A stretch of 63,987 bases of DNA from JBBSHJ01 sp038253135 (GTDB lineage Bacteria; Actinomycetota; Actinomycetes; Mycobacteriales; QHCD01), in the NCBI GenBank assembly GCA_038253135.1, contig JBBSHJ010000005.1, forward strand, positions 1-63,987, in the 5' to 3' direction. How positions within the stretch are numbered: position 1 is the first letter of the stretch; every line of letters begins with the position of its first letter. The notes under the pieces are model-generated. The model made no database searches, was not told the DNA's origin, and saw only the letters and a list, made by a program, of their open reading frames with translations. The translations under genes were made by a program, and so were the position numbers. Below, one piece after another: positions 49,823 to 58,300 of the stretch.

Positions 49823-52180
49823 ATGCCAGGTTTCGATCGCGACAAGGCGCTCGACGTTGCACTCGCTCAGATCGAGAAGCAGTACGGCCGCGGTTCGGTT
49901 ATGCGTCTCGGAGACGAGCCGCGGGCACCGATCGGGGTCATCCCGACCGGGTCGATCGCGCTGGACGCGGCGCTCGGGATCGGCGGGCTGCCCCGCGGTC
50001 GGGTCGTGGAGGTCTACGGCCCTGAGTCGTCCGGCAAGACCACGGTCGCGCTGCACGCCGTGGCCAGTGCCCAGGCGGCCGGCGGGATCGCGGCTTTCAT
50101 CGACGCGGAGCACGCACTCGATCCGGAGTATGCGAAGGCGCTCGGCGTCGACACCGACGCGTTGCTGGTCTCGCAGCCCGACACCGGCGAGCAGGCCCTC
50201 GAGATCGCCGACATGCTGGTGCGCTCGGGCGCGCTCGACATCGTCGTGATCGACTCCGTCGCAGCATTGGTGCCGCGGGCAGAGATCGAGGGCGAGATGG
50301 GTGACTCGCACGTCGGCCTGCAGGCCCGGCTGATGAGCCAGGCCCTACGCAAGATGACCGGCGCGCTCAACAATTCCAACACCACGATGATCTTCATCAA
50401 CCAGTTGCGGGAAAAAATCGGCGTCATGTTCGGTTCTCCTGAGACGACGACGGGTGGGCGGGCGCTGAAGTTCTACTCGTCGGTGCGGCTGGATGTCCGG
50501 CGGATCGAGACGCTCAAGGACGGCTCCGACGCGGTCGCCAACCGCACCCGGGTCAAGGTCGTGAAGAACAAATGCCTCGCGGCGGGGACGATGATCTTCG
50601 ATCCGATTTCCGGCGTGACGCATCGCGTCGAGGACATCGTCGACGGGCGGCTGCCCGTGCACGTTGTGGCTGCCGCAAAGGACGGGACGCTGCACCCGCG
50701 GCCTGTGATTTCCTGGTTCGACCAGGGTGAGCAGGAGGTGGTGGGCCTGCGGCTGACCGGCGGTGCGACGATTCGGGTGACACCCGACCACAAGGTGCTC
50801 ACCGATCGGGGTTGGCGACTCGCGGGAGAGATCGGTGCCGGTGATCTGGTCGCGCAGCCTCGCCGGTACGCCGGATTCGGCCAGCACGAGCCGATCGCTC
50901 CGTCCCATGCCCGCTTGCTCGGCTACCTCGTCGGTGACGGTTATGTCGATGGCAAGACGCCGATCCAGCTCATCAATACCTCGTCGGCCCTGCATGCTGA
51001 CGCCGCGGCGATCGCGGAGAGCTTGGGCTGCGACGCACACGCGAGGGACGACGGGATTACGGTCTCGCTCTCACATCGGCCGAGCGAACAGAATCAGCTC
51101 CTTGACCTGTGCCGTAAGGCCGGCATCTACGGCAAGCTGGCCTGGCAGAAGTCGCTGCCGGCCTACCTATTCGACCCGGAGGTGTCGGCTCGCGTCGTCG
51201 CCAATGTGCTTTTCGGGTTGCTCGAGACCGGCGGCCGGGTCAGCCGAGAGCAAACCGGTGCGATCAGGGTCGGCCACACATCGACTTCAGAGCAGCTTGC
51301 CCGGCAGATGCATTGGCTGCTACTTCGCTTCGGGATCGGCAGCTCAGTACGACGATACGACTCCGCAAGCCGCCGCCCGAGCATCATCAAGGGCCGCCGC
51401 GTTCAGGGTCGCCATCCGGTTTGGGAGGTCCGGGTCGCTGGAAGCGACAACGTCGAGGCGCTCGCAGCGATCATGCCGGTCGATTTCGGCCCGCGCACCA
51501 CGGCGTTGCGCGAGGCGCTCGCCACTGACTCGCGGCATCGCCGACGCGGATCGCAGCGGGTCTATCTTTCGACGCAGTGCTTCGAGGCGGTGCTCTCGCA
51601 TCTGCAGATGCGTGGCGTGACGGCTCGCGAGGCGGCGGACATGATTGGTGAGATCAGCGGAGAGCCGCGGGGCGGGCTCCGTCAGGTCCTCGGCGGTCCG
51701 AGGTTGCGGCGTGATCGATTGGCGCCGCTTGCGGACGCGCTCGATGACGCGTTCCTGCGCGAAATCCTCGGTGAGGAACTCGTTTACAGCCGTGTTCGAG
51801 AAGTCCTTCCGCTACAGCGTTGCCGCACCTTCGACGTCGAGGTTGATGAGCTTCACACGCTGGTTGCCGACGACATAGTCGTGCACAACTGCGCGCCCCC
51901 GTTCAAACAAGCGGAGTTCGACATCGTTTATGGACAGGGTATTAGCCGCGAGGGCTCTCTGCTCGACGTCGGTGTGGAGCAGTCCATCGTCCGCAAGTCC
52001 GGCGCTTGGTATACCTACGAGGGCGACCAGCTCGGTCAGGGCAAGGAAAACTCGCGCAGCTTCCTCCGCGACAACCCCGATCTCGCCGACGAGATCGAGA
52101 AGAAGATCAAGGAGAAGATGGGCATCATCCCGCGGGTGGATGCCGAGGCCGAGCCGGCGCCGGCACCCGTCGACTTCTAG
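49823..52180 (+). CDS. recA: RecA recombinase, precursor interrupted by an intein
   Basis: 785-residue precursor from ATG 49823 (GAGAGG about 8 nt upstream). RecA N-extein of 250 aa: Walker A GPESSGKT at residues 66-73, LVPRAEIEGEMGDSHVG (loop 1) and INQLREKIGVMFGSPETTTGGRALKFY (loop 2). The intein (50573-51889) follows VVKNK. The C-extein, CAPPFKQAEFDIVYGQGISREGSLLDVG, adds 96 residues. Splicing would give a RecA of 346 aa, normal length. RecA forms filaments on ssDNA for strand exchange and triggers LexA cleavage. An SOS box lies 135 nt upstream, and recX is 16 nt downstream. Confidence 0.94.
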   Translation: MPGFDRDKALDVALAQIEKQYGRGSVMRLGDEPRAPIGVIPTGSIALDAALGIGGLPRGRVVEVYGPESSGKTTVALHAVASAQAAGGIAAFIDAEHALDPEYAKALGVDTDALLVSQPDTGEQALEIADMLVRSGALDIVVIDSVAALVPRAEIEGEMGDSHVGLQARLMSQALRKMTGALNNSNTTMIFINQLREKIGVMFGSPETTTGGRALKFYSSVRLDVRRIETLKDGSDAVANRTRVKVVKNKCLAAGTMIFDPISGVTHRVEDIVDGRLPVHVVAAAKDGTLHPRPVISWFDQGEQEVVGLRLTGGATIRVTPDHKVLTDRGWRLAGEIGAGDLVAQPRRYAGFGQHEPIAPSHARLLGYLVGDGYVDGKTPIQLINTSSALHADAAAIAESLGCDAHARDDGITVSLSHRPSEQNQLLDLCRKAGIYGKLAWQKSLPAYLFDPEVSARVVANVLFGLLETGGRVSREQTGAIRVGHTSTSEQLARQMHWLLLRFGIGSSVRRYDSASRRPSIIKGRRVQGRHPVWEVRVAGSDNVEALAAIMPVDFGPRTTALREALATDSRHRRRGSQRVYLSTQCFEAVLSHLQMRGVTAREAADMIGEISGEPRGGLRQVLGGPRLRRDRLAPLADALDDAFLREILGEELVYSRVREVLPLQRCRTFDVEVDELHTLVADDIVVHNCAPPFKQAEFDIVYGQGISREGSLLDVGVEQSIVRKSGAWYTYEGDQLGQGKENSRSFLRDNPDLADEIEKKIKEKMGIIPRVDAEAEPAPAPVDF
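50573..51889 (+). other. RecA intein with LAGLIDADG endonuclease domain
   Basis: 439 residues, C1 to N439, inserted between VVKNK and CAPPFKQAEFD. Splicing blocks are intact: C1 in CLAAGTMIFD, block B TPDH (T70-H73), block F RTFDVEVDELHTL (D421) and VVHN-C at the end. The endonuclease has DOD motif 1 LLGYLVGDG (residues 115-123, Asp present) and motif 2 LFGLLETGG (213-221), in which the expected Asp at 220 is Gly. As remembered, the M. tuberculosis RecA intein has 440 residues, the same site and closely related sequence, with ESDG in motif 2. The second change would probably disable or nick-restrict cleavage; splicing should still work. Confidence 0.9.
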
Positions 52181-52196
52181 CGGTCGACGGTCCCAG

Positions 52197-52793
52197 ATGT
52201 CGCCGGCACCGGGCCCGCGTCGCGAGGCTCACCCGCTACCGCGGCGAGGGCCCGGCGCCGGCGATCCGTCCGACAACACGGCGCCCGGACATCCGGAGGA
52301 TCCGCTGGGCGATCCGGAGTCGGTCGCGCGCACGGCGTGCCTGAAGCTGCTCCAGCAGGCGCCACGGACCCGATCACAGCTCGCGACCAAACTCTCCGAT
52401 CGCGGCGTGCCGGCCGAGGTGGCCCAGCGCGTTCTCGACCGGTTCACCGAGGTCGGACTGATCGACGACGCGTCCTTCGCGCGGGCGTGGGTGGATTCGC
52501 GACAACGCACCCGGGGCCTGGCATCCCGCGCGCTTGCCGGGGAGCTGCGTCGCAGGGGGGTGGACCGCGAGACGGTCGAGCAGGCATTGGCGCAGGTCAA
52601 TCCCGACCGCGAGGAGGACACCGCGCGTGATCTCGTGCGCCGCAAGCTGCGTGCGACCGCCCGGCTCGACGACAAGGCACGCGCCCGGCGGCTGCTCGGC
52701 CTGCTGGCGCGCAAGGGCTACTCGGCCGACCTGGCCGGCCGGGTCGTCCGGTCCGAGCTGGCCGACGACGAGTCGGCGCTGGCCGAGGAGTAA
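52197..52793 (+). CDS. recX: RecX regulatory protein
   Basis: 198 residues from ATG 52197, 16 nt after recA. A proline-rich N-terminus is followed by the RecX helix repeats: TACLKLLQQAPRTRSQLATKLSDRGVPAEVAQRVLDRFTEVGLIDDASFARAWVDSR, then RGLASRALAGELRRRGVDRETV and ARRLLGLLARKGYSADLAGRVV. RecX binds RecA filaments and curbs their extension and ATPase. The recA-recX coupling is typical. Confidence 0.9.
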   Translation: MSPAPGPRREAHPLPRRGPGAGDPSDNTAPGHPEDPLGDPESVARTACLKLLQQAPRTRSQLATKLSDRGVPAEVAQRVLDRFTEVGLIDDASFARAWVDSRQRTRGLASRALAGELRRRGVDRETVEQALAQVNPDREEDTARDLVRRKLRATARLDDKARARRLLGLLARKGYSADLAGRVVRSELADDESALAEE

Positions 52794-52853
52794 CACCCCG
52801 GGCCGGCGGGACACCCGTGCATCTCCTGCCGGTCACCTGCGATTCGGCCCGGC

Positions 52854-52884
52854 TTGACCAGGGGTTCAGGGCATACCTTAGCCT
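52854..52884 (+). promoter_or_regulatory. Candidate promoter for rny
   Basis: TTGACC (52854-52859), a 19-nt spacer and TAGCCT (52879-52884) in the 295-nt interval between recX and rny. If used, the leader would be about 200 nt. The rest of the interval shows no supported gene. Confidence 0.3.
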
Positions 52885-53088
52885 CGGTAAGTTCCAGCGC
52901 ATATCCGCACGGCGCCGAGCATCCGGCGCGGTGGCTGACATACACCGACCGCTACCGGGCGGTCAGGGCGCCGTCCAGGCGGGGTTCGGCGTGATGGTGA
53001 CCCCGTCGGGTCGTGCCGGCCGTGCGCCACGCCAGGCCGGGTTGCGCTGGATCGCGGTATTCGGCTCGCCACAACCGAGGAGGTGCTC

Positions 53089-54960
53089 ATGTCGACATTC
53101 CTCGGGGTGGTCGTGATCGTGTTGCTGGTCGGGGTGCTCGCGGCCCTGATCGTCCTGTTGCGCGGACGAGCGATCCCACCAGCCGGCCGATCACCCGGAC
53201 GGCAGCCCACCGAGCTGCCGCTGGCGTCCTCGGCCGCCGCCGGGGGCCCGCCGGTCCCGCCCACCGACCCGCTCGGCGAGGACCACGATGGCGCCGGGGG
53301 CGACGTTTCCGGATCGCTCGAGGAGCAGCGGCCACGGACGCTGGCCGAGCTGGAGCGGCTCCGGCGCTCGGTCATCGACGATCTCGCCGCCCAGGGTGCG
53401 CAGGCGGAGCGAGCGGCCATGTCGGTCACCGCGGAGGCCGACAACCTCGCCGGCATCACCCGGCGGGCCGCCGAAGCGGAGGCAGCGGCCACCCGACGCG
53501 CCGCGGCGAAGGAGCGCGAGGACGCCCGCACCGCCCTGGCCGCGGAAGCCGAGCGCACCCGCCGGCAGGCCGAGTCGGAAGCCTCGGCGATCCTGCTCGA
53601 AGGGCGCCGGCAGGCCGCCCGCGAGATCGCCTCGCTGACCGAGAACGCCCGCTCGGTGTCTGCCGACGCCGAGCGCCGTGACCGCCGGGCCGCCGAGCGG
53701 GAGGAGCGGGCCGAGGAGCTGCTGCACGGGCTGAGCGCGCGCGAGGAGTCGATCGCCGAGTCCGAGCGCGACGTCGCCGGCCGCGAGGACGATCTCGCCG
53801 CCCGGACCTACGAGCACGAGCAGGCGCTCGAGCGGGTCGCGGGCCTGACCGCGGCCGACGCCAAGGCGGAGCTGATCGCCGAGCTGGAGGACGAGGTACG
53901 CCGTGAGGGTGCCATCGTCGTACGCGATGCGGAGGCCGAGGCCCAGGCGACCGCGCAGGCGCGGGCCCGCAACATCGTGGCCGACGCGATCCAGCGGGTC
54001 GCCAGCGACCAGACCGCGGAGACCGTGGTCAGCGTCATGCACCTGCCCGGCGACGAGCTCAAGGGCCGCATCATCGGCCGCGAGGGCCGCAACATCAGGG
54101 CGTTCGAGTCGGTCACCGGCGTCAACCTCATCATCGACGACACCCCCGAGGCGGTGCTGCTGTCCTGCTTCGATCCGGTACGCCGCGAAGTCGGCCGGTT
54201 GACGCTGGAGAAGCTGCTCGAGGATGGCCGGATCCACCCGCAGCGGATCGAGGAACTCTACGAGCAAAGCGTCGAGGAGATCGATGCGATCTGCCGGCGT
54301 GCCGGACACGACGCAGTCCTCGAGGTCGGCATCGGTGACCTGCAGCCGGCCATGGTCGAAACCCTCGGCCGGTTGAAGTACCGCACGTCGTACGGGCAGA
54401 ACGTGCTCGCGCACCTGGTCGAGTGCGCGCACATCGCCGGCGTCATGGCGGCCGAGCTCGGCATCGATCCCAAGCTCCTCAAGCGCGGCGCCTTCCTGCA
54501 CGACATCGGCAAGGCGTTCACGCACGAGGTGCAGGGCAGTCACGCCATCATCGGCGCGGCATTCGCCCGCAAGCACGGCGAGCACGAGGACGTCGTACAC
54601 GCCATCGAGGCCCACCACAACGAGGTCACCCCCCAGACCATGGAGGCGGTGCTGACCCAGGCCTGCGACGCCTGCTCAGGCGGGCGTCCCGGTGCGCGGC
54701 GAGAGAGCCTGGAGGCCTACGTCAAGCGGCTCGAGCGGATCGAGGAGATCGCGTCGCTGCGGCCCGGTGTCGACCGCGTCTTCGCGATGCAGGCCGGCCG
54801 GGAGGTGCGGGTCATGGTCTCGCCGGACCGGGTCGACGACGTCGAGGCGTCCCTGCTGGCCCGGGACGTGGCGAAACAGATCGAGACCGAGCTCACCTAT
54901 CCCGGCCAGATCCGTGTCACCGTTGTGCGGGAGTCGAGGGCGACCGAGATCGCGCACTGA
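53089..54960 (+). CDS. rny: Ribonuclease Y
   Basis: 623 residues from ATG 53089, preceded by GAGGAGG at 5 nt. One N-terminal membrane helix (FLGVVVIVLLVGVLAALIVLL), a proline-rich spacer, a long coiled coil (residues about 85-290, RRAAEAEAAATRRAAAKERE and similar), a KH domain (GRIIGREGRNIRAFE) and an HD domain (FLHDIGKAFTHE) with the AHIAGVMAAELG segment. RNase Y is a membrane-anchored endoribonuclease that starts mRNA decay; many actinobacteria lack it, relying on RNase E and J. The extra 100-residue spacer between helix and KH is typical of high-GC versions. Confidence 0.92.
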   Translation: MSTFLGVVVIVLLVGVLAALIVLLRGRAIPPAGRSPGRQPTELPLASSAAAGGPPVPPTDPLGEDHDGAGGDVSGSLEEQRPRTLAELERLRRSVIDDLAAQGAQAERAAMSVTAEADNLAGITRRAAEAEAAATRRAAAKEREDARTALAAEAERTRRQAESEASAILLEGRRQAAREIASLTENARSVSADAERRDRRAAEREERAEELLHGLSAREESIAESERDVAGREDDLAARTYEHEQALERVAGLTAADAKAELIAELEDEVRREGAIVVRDAEAEAQATAQARARNIVADAIQRVASDQTAETVVSVMHLPGDELKGRIIGREGRNIRAFESVTGVNLIIDDTPEAVLLSCFDPVRREVGRLTLEKLLEDGRIHPQRIEELYEQSVEEIDAICRRAGHDAVLEVGIGDLQPAMVETLGRLKYRTSYGQNVLAHLVECAHIAGVMAAELGIDPKLLKRGAFLHDIGKAFTHEVQGSHAIIGAAFARKHGEHEDVVHAIEAHHNEVTPQTMEAVLTQACDACSGGRPGARRESLEAYVKRLERIEEIASLRPGVDRVFAMQAGREVRVMVSPDRVDDVEASLLARDVAKQIETELTYPGQIRVTVVRESRATEIAH

Positions 54961-55004
54961 ACGGGGCAACGGCGCGGCCCACGCCGCGGGAAAGCTGAGG
55001 ATCG

Positions 55005-55685
55005 ATGGCCGTCACCGACGACGCGATCGTGGCGATCAAGGCGATGATCGTGTCGGGTGAGCTGCACCCGGGGGACCGGTTGCCCAACGAGGTCGACCTC
55101 GCCACGCGGATCGGGGTGTCCCGCAACTCGCTGCGCGAGGCGGTGCGGGCACTCACGCTGCTGCGGATCCTCGACCCACGCCAGGGCGTGGGCACCTACG
55201 TCACCAGCCTCGAGCCCGGGGTGCTGCTGGAAACGCTGTCGTTCGTGGTCGACCTGCACCGCGGCGACCGCGCTCCGCAGCTGCTGGAGATCCGCCGCAT
55301 TCTCGAGCCGGCCGCCACCGCGATGGCCGCGCGGGCGATCGACCGCGACCGGCTCGCCGGGCTGCATCAAACGATGCTGCGGGTCGAGGCCGCCGCGCAG
55401 ATCGAGGAGCTCGTCGCGGCGGACTCGGCCTTTCATCATGAGATCGCCGAGGCCGCCGGCAACCCGGCGATGGTCGCGATCCTCGACAACCTCGTCAGCG
55501 CCATTGCCCGGGCGCGGATCTGGCGGGGGATCACCGAGTCCGGAGCGACCGCACGCACCCTGACCGAGCACCGGGCCATCTACGACGCGCTCGCCGCCGG
55601 GCACTACGCGATCGCACACGCCGCCGCGGCGGCCCATGTCGGCGGCGTCGAGCTCTGGCTGCGCCAGGCGGCGGCGACGCAGTGA
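55005..55685 (+). CDS. GntR family (FadR subgroup) transcriptional regulator
   Basis: 226 residues from ATG 55005 (GAGGATC upstream). N-terminal winged helix (MIVSGELHPGDRLPNEVDLATRIGVSRNSLREAVRALTLLRILDPRQGVGTYV), then the helical FCD ligand domain (EIRRILEPAATAMAARAI, ADSAFHHEIAEAAGN). Such proteins usually regulate carbohydrate or acid catabolic genes and bind a sugar acid. The neighbouring divergent sugar-acid cluster is the likely target. It overlaps the next gene by 4 nt (GTGA). Confidence 0.87.
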   Translation: MAVTDDAIVAIKAMIVSGELHPGDRLPNEVDLATRIGVSRNSLREAVRALTLLRILDPRQGVGTYVTSLEPGVLLETLSFVVDLHRGDRAPQLLEIRRILEPAATAMAARAIDRDRLAGLHQTMLRVEAAAQIEELVAADSAFHHEIAEAAGNPAMVAILDNLVSAIARARIWRGITESGATARTLTEHRAIYDALAAGHYAIAHAAAAAHVGGVELWLRQAAATQ

Positions 55686-56194
55686 TGACGCCGAGCGGTG
55701 ATTGCCTCGTCGTGCTCGGGACGAAGGTGCTCCGCGACGGCCGGCCGAGCCGTCGGCTGCGGGAGCGACTTGACCTGGCGCTTCGGCTGCACGGCACCGC
55801 CGCGATCGCACCGATCATCGTGACCGGGGCGGCGGTGACGAGGGAGGTGCCCGAGGGTGAGTCGGGCCGGCGCTACCTGATGAGCGCCGGCGTGCCAGAC
55901 GACGACATCATTGCCGAGACCCGAGCTCGCACGACGCCGGACAACGCCCTTTACACCGCCGAGATCGCGCAGCGGCTCGGGCTGAGCCACCCCATCATCG
56001 TCACGTCGCGGTCCCACCGACGAAGGTCGGAGGAGATTTTCCGGCACTACTTCGACACCGTCGCGATGGCGACGCCGAAGCTCACCCCGGTCTCGCTTCT
56101 GCGCGACATCCCCGCCCACCTGTTCGAATGGCGGCTGCGGGCCCGCCGCCGACGCGGACCTGACCCCCGGCTGGAGCGCCGTCCCGCGAGCTAG
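55682..56194 (+). CDS. YdcF/DUF218 family protein
   Basis: 170 residues from GTG 55682 (or ATG 55685), overlapping the GntR stop. LVVLGTKVLRDGRPSRRLRERLDLAL, PIIVTGAAV, ARTTPDNALYTAEIAQRLGL and IIVTSRSHRRRSEEIFRHYF are the DUF218 pattern, a Rossmann-like fold that binds SAM in E. coli YdcF and is tied to envelope polysaccharide in others (SanA/ElyC). No membrane segment is evident here. Convergent with the FGE gene, overlapping by 4 nt. Confidence 0.78.
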   Translation: MMTPSGDCLVVLGTKVLRDGRPSRRLRERLDLALRLHGTAAIAPIIVTGAAVTREVPEGESGRRYLMSAGVPDDDIIAETRARTTPDNALYTAEIAQRLGLSHPIIVTSRSHRRRSEEIFRHYFDTVAMATPKLTPVSLLRDIPAHLFEWRLRARRRRGPDPRLERRPAS

Positions 56195-57147
56195 CCCGGC
56201 CGTTGATCCTGTCCGTCGCGGACCGTCCGGAACCCGAGGTTGCCGGTCGAGCTGTCCGGCGTGTTGGAGCTGCGGGCCGCGACGCGGTAGCGGTTGCAGT
56301 AGGAGTCGTGGCAGAGGTAGGACCCGCCACGCATGACCCGCGCGTCCCCGCCCGCCGGCCCGACGGGGTTGTCCGCGGGCCCGGCGTGCTCGACGCCCCA
56401 CCAGTCGCTGCACCATTCCCAGACGTTGCCGACCACGTTGAAGAGCCCGAAGGCGTTCGGGCGGTAGGCCTTCACCGGCGCCGTACCGACGTAGCCGTCG
56501 TCGGCCGTGTTGCGAGTCGGGAACGTGCCCTGCCAGATGTTGCAGCGGTGCACGCCCCGCGGGGTCAGCTCGTCGCCCCACGGGTAGCGGGCCTGATCGA
56601 GGCCGCCACGGGCGGCGTGCTCCCACTCCGCCTCGGTGGGCAGCCGGGTGCCCGACCAGGCGCAGTACGCCGTCGCGTCGGCCCACGACACGTGCACCAC
56701 GGGGTGGTTGGCCCGCCGCGCGAGGGACGAGCCCGCGCCTTCGGGCGCCCGCCAGGTCGCGTCACGGACGGCGAGCCACCACGGCGTACCGGCGACGGTG
56801 CCGGGGTAGACGCTGGCGCGGGCCTGGTCGACGAACGCGTGAAAGACGAAGGACCAGCCGAAGCGTTCCGCGTCGGGCAGGTAGCCGCTCGCGCGGACGA
56901 ACGTCCCGAACTGCGCGTTGGTCACCGCCGTCGGGTCGATCGAGAACGGCCGCACGGTCACGTCGCGCACCGGACCTTCGCCGTCGGCCGCAAAGCCCTC
57001 GGCGTCCTCGGTGCCCATCCGGAACGTCCCGCCCGGCAGGGCGATCATCGACCGCTTGGGCGCCGCCGCGCCGGCGGCGATTCTGGAGTCGTGGCCGGCC
57101 GGTACGTCGTCGCGCGCCGGCCGTCCGGGCGCGCAGCAGGACGCCAT
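56191..57147 (-). CDS. Formylglycine-generating enzyme (sulfatase-modifying factor)
   Basis: 318 residues from ATG 57147. FGE-sulfatase fold with IALPGGTFRMGTEDAEGFAADGEGPVRDVTVRPFSID, then the HPVVHVSWADATAYCAWSGTRLPTEAEWEHAARGGLD region and the C-terminal VMRGGSYLCHDSYCNRYRVAARSSNTPDSSTGNLGFR. The two active-site cysteines (LCHDSYC) are present, so it should oxidise the CxPxR cysteine of a sulfatase to formylglycine with copper and O2. No sulfatase gene lies in the window. It follows the SDR of the sugar-acid cluster immediately (TAG then ATG). Confidence 0.87.
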   Translation of the reverse strand: MASCCAPGRPARDDVPAGHDSRIAAGAAAPKRSMIALPGGTFRMGTEDAEGFAADGEGPVRDVTVRPFSIDPTAVTNAQFGTFVRASGYLPDAERFGWSFVFHAFVDQARASVYPGTVAGTPWWLAVRDATWRAPEGAGSSLARRANHPVVHVSWADATAYCAWSGTRLPTEAEWEHAARGGLDQARYPWGDELTPRGVHRCNIWQGTFPTRNTADDGYVGTAPVKAYRPNAFGLFNVVGNVWEWCSDWWGVEHAGPADNPVGPAGGDARVMRGGSYLCHDSYCNRYRVAARSSNTPDSSTGNLGFRTVRDGQDQRPG

Positions 57148-57909
57148 CTATGCCGGAGCGGGCCGCAGCCGCAGGGTGTCCATGCCGCCGTCGACGCCGA
57201 GCGCGGTGCCGGTCGTCGACGCGGCCAGCGGGCTGGCCAGGTAGCAGATCGCGGTGGCCACCTCCTCGGCGCTGACCAGCCGGCCCATCGGCTGGCGGGC
57301 GTTGAGGGCGGCCCGCTCGGTCTCGGGATCGTCGGCCGCGGCGAGGAGGCGCCCCACCCACGGCGTGTCCGCGGTGCCGGGGTTGACGCAGTTCACCCGG
57401 ATGCCCTCACGGACGTGGTCGGCGGCCATCGCGAGGGTCAACGCGTGGACCGCGCCCTTGGAGGCCGAGTAGAGCGCGCGCTGTGGCAGCCCGGCGGTCG
57501 CGGCGATCGAGCAGGTGTTGACGACGGCGGCGTGATCGGACTCCCGCAGGGCCGGCAGGCAGGCGCGCGCGACCCGCACCATGCCGAGCACGTTGACGTC
57601 GAAGACGTGCCGCCATTCCTCGTCGTCGTTGTCGGCTATGGTGCCGGCCGCGCCGATGCCGGCGTTGTTGATCAGGATGTCGAGCCCGCCGAGCCCGCCG
57701 ATCGCCGCCTCGACGGCGCGGCATACCGAGCCGTCGTCGGTGACGTCGGCCCGGAGCCGGACGGCCGCGCCGGCCGCTCCGGACGGGTCGACATCGAGCA
57801 CGGCCACGCTCGCACCGCGGGCGGTGAGCTGTTCGGCCGTGGCGAGCCCGATGCCGGATCCACCGCCCGTCACCAGCGCCCGGAGGCCGTCGAAGTCACC
57901 TGGCGTCAC
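57148..57909 (-). CDS. Short-chain dehydrogenase, probable 2-keto-3-deoxy-L-fuconate dehydrogenase
   Basis: About 253 residues. TGGGSGIGLATAEQL, NNAGIGAAG and YSASKGAVHALTLAMA show a complete classical SDR; GVDGGMDTLRL ends it. Relatives in oxidative L-fucose/L-rhamnose clusters are 2-keto-3-deoxy-L-fuconate (or rhamnonate) dehydrogenases; adjacent divergent FAH, AKR and lactonase genes support this. GTG 57909 is chosen because it overlaps the upstream 74-aa ORF stop as GTGA. Confidence 0.75.
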   Translation of the reverse strand: MTPGDFDGLRALVTGGGSGIGLATAEQLTARGASVAVLDVDPSGAAGAAVRLRADVTDDGSVCRAVEAAIGGLGGLDILINNAGIGAAGTIADNDDEEWRHVFDVNVLGMVRVARACLPALRESDHAAVVNTCSIAATAGLPQRALYSASKGAVHALTLAMAADHVREGIRVNCVNPGTADTPWVGRLLAAADDPETERAALNARQPMGRLVSAEEVATAICYLASPLAASTTGTALGVDGGMDTLRLRPAPA

Positions 57910-58130
57910 AGCCGTCCTTCCGATCGCCACTGGGGTCCGTCGGGAAAACCGTACGCCGCAACCGATTCGGTCTTCATCTGGGCCGAGAAGCCGGGCGCCG
58001 ACGGGCGGCGGGCGAGCAGGATGATCGCCGAAGATCCTCCGAGGTCATCGGTGACGTCGTCGACGGTCATCCCCACGACGTGATCGCGCAGCGCCTCGAT
58101 CGCCGCCACCACGAGCGACGTCAGTGCCAC
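57906..58130 (-). CDS. Unknown 74-aa protein coupled to the SDR gene
   Basis: A 74-residue ORF from GTG 58130 (ALTSLVVAAIEALRDHVVGMTVDD at its start) with an IILLARRPSAPGFSAQMKTESVAAYG middle. Its TGA overlaps the SDR start (GTGA), so the two are coupled. There is no known domain and no membrane segment. The protein could be real; the divergent interval 58131-58300 should hold promoters for both directions, including a TAGGGT at 58239-58244 toward the FAH gene. Confidence 0.5.
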   Translation of the reverse strand: MALTSLVVAAIEALRDHVVGMTVDDVTDDLGGSSAIILLARRPSAPGFSAQMKTESVAAYGFPDGPQWRSEGRL

Positions 58131-58300
58131 GACGGATCGTGAAGCAGAGTCCGTAGCCGGCTAACGGCGCGCCCGGTCACGGGCAACCCTCCGGGTAAGT
58201 CCTCCGAGCACCTGAGGTTAGCGATGATCCAGGCACCGATAGGGTGGGGCCACGCGGTGGCGGGCCCGATTCCGGTGAGAGGACCCATGGGAGGAACCGA

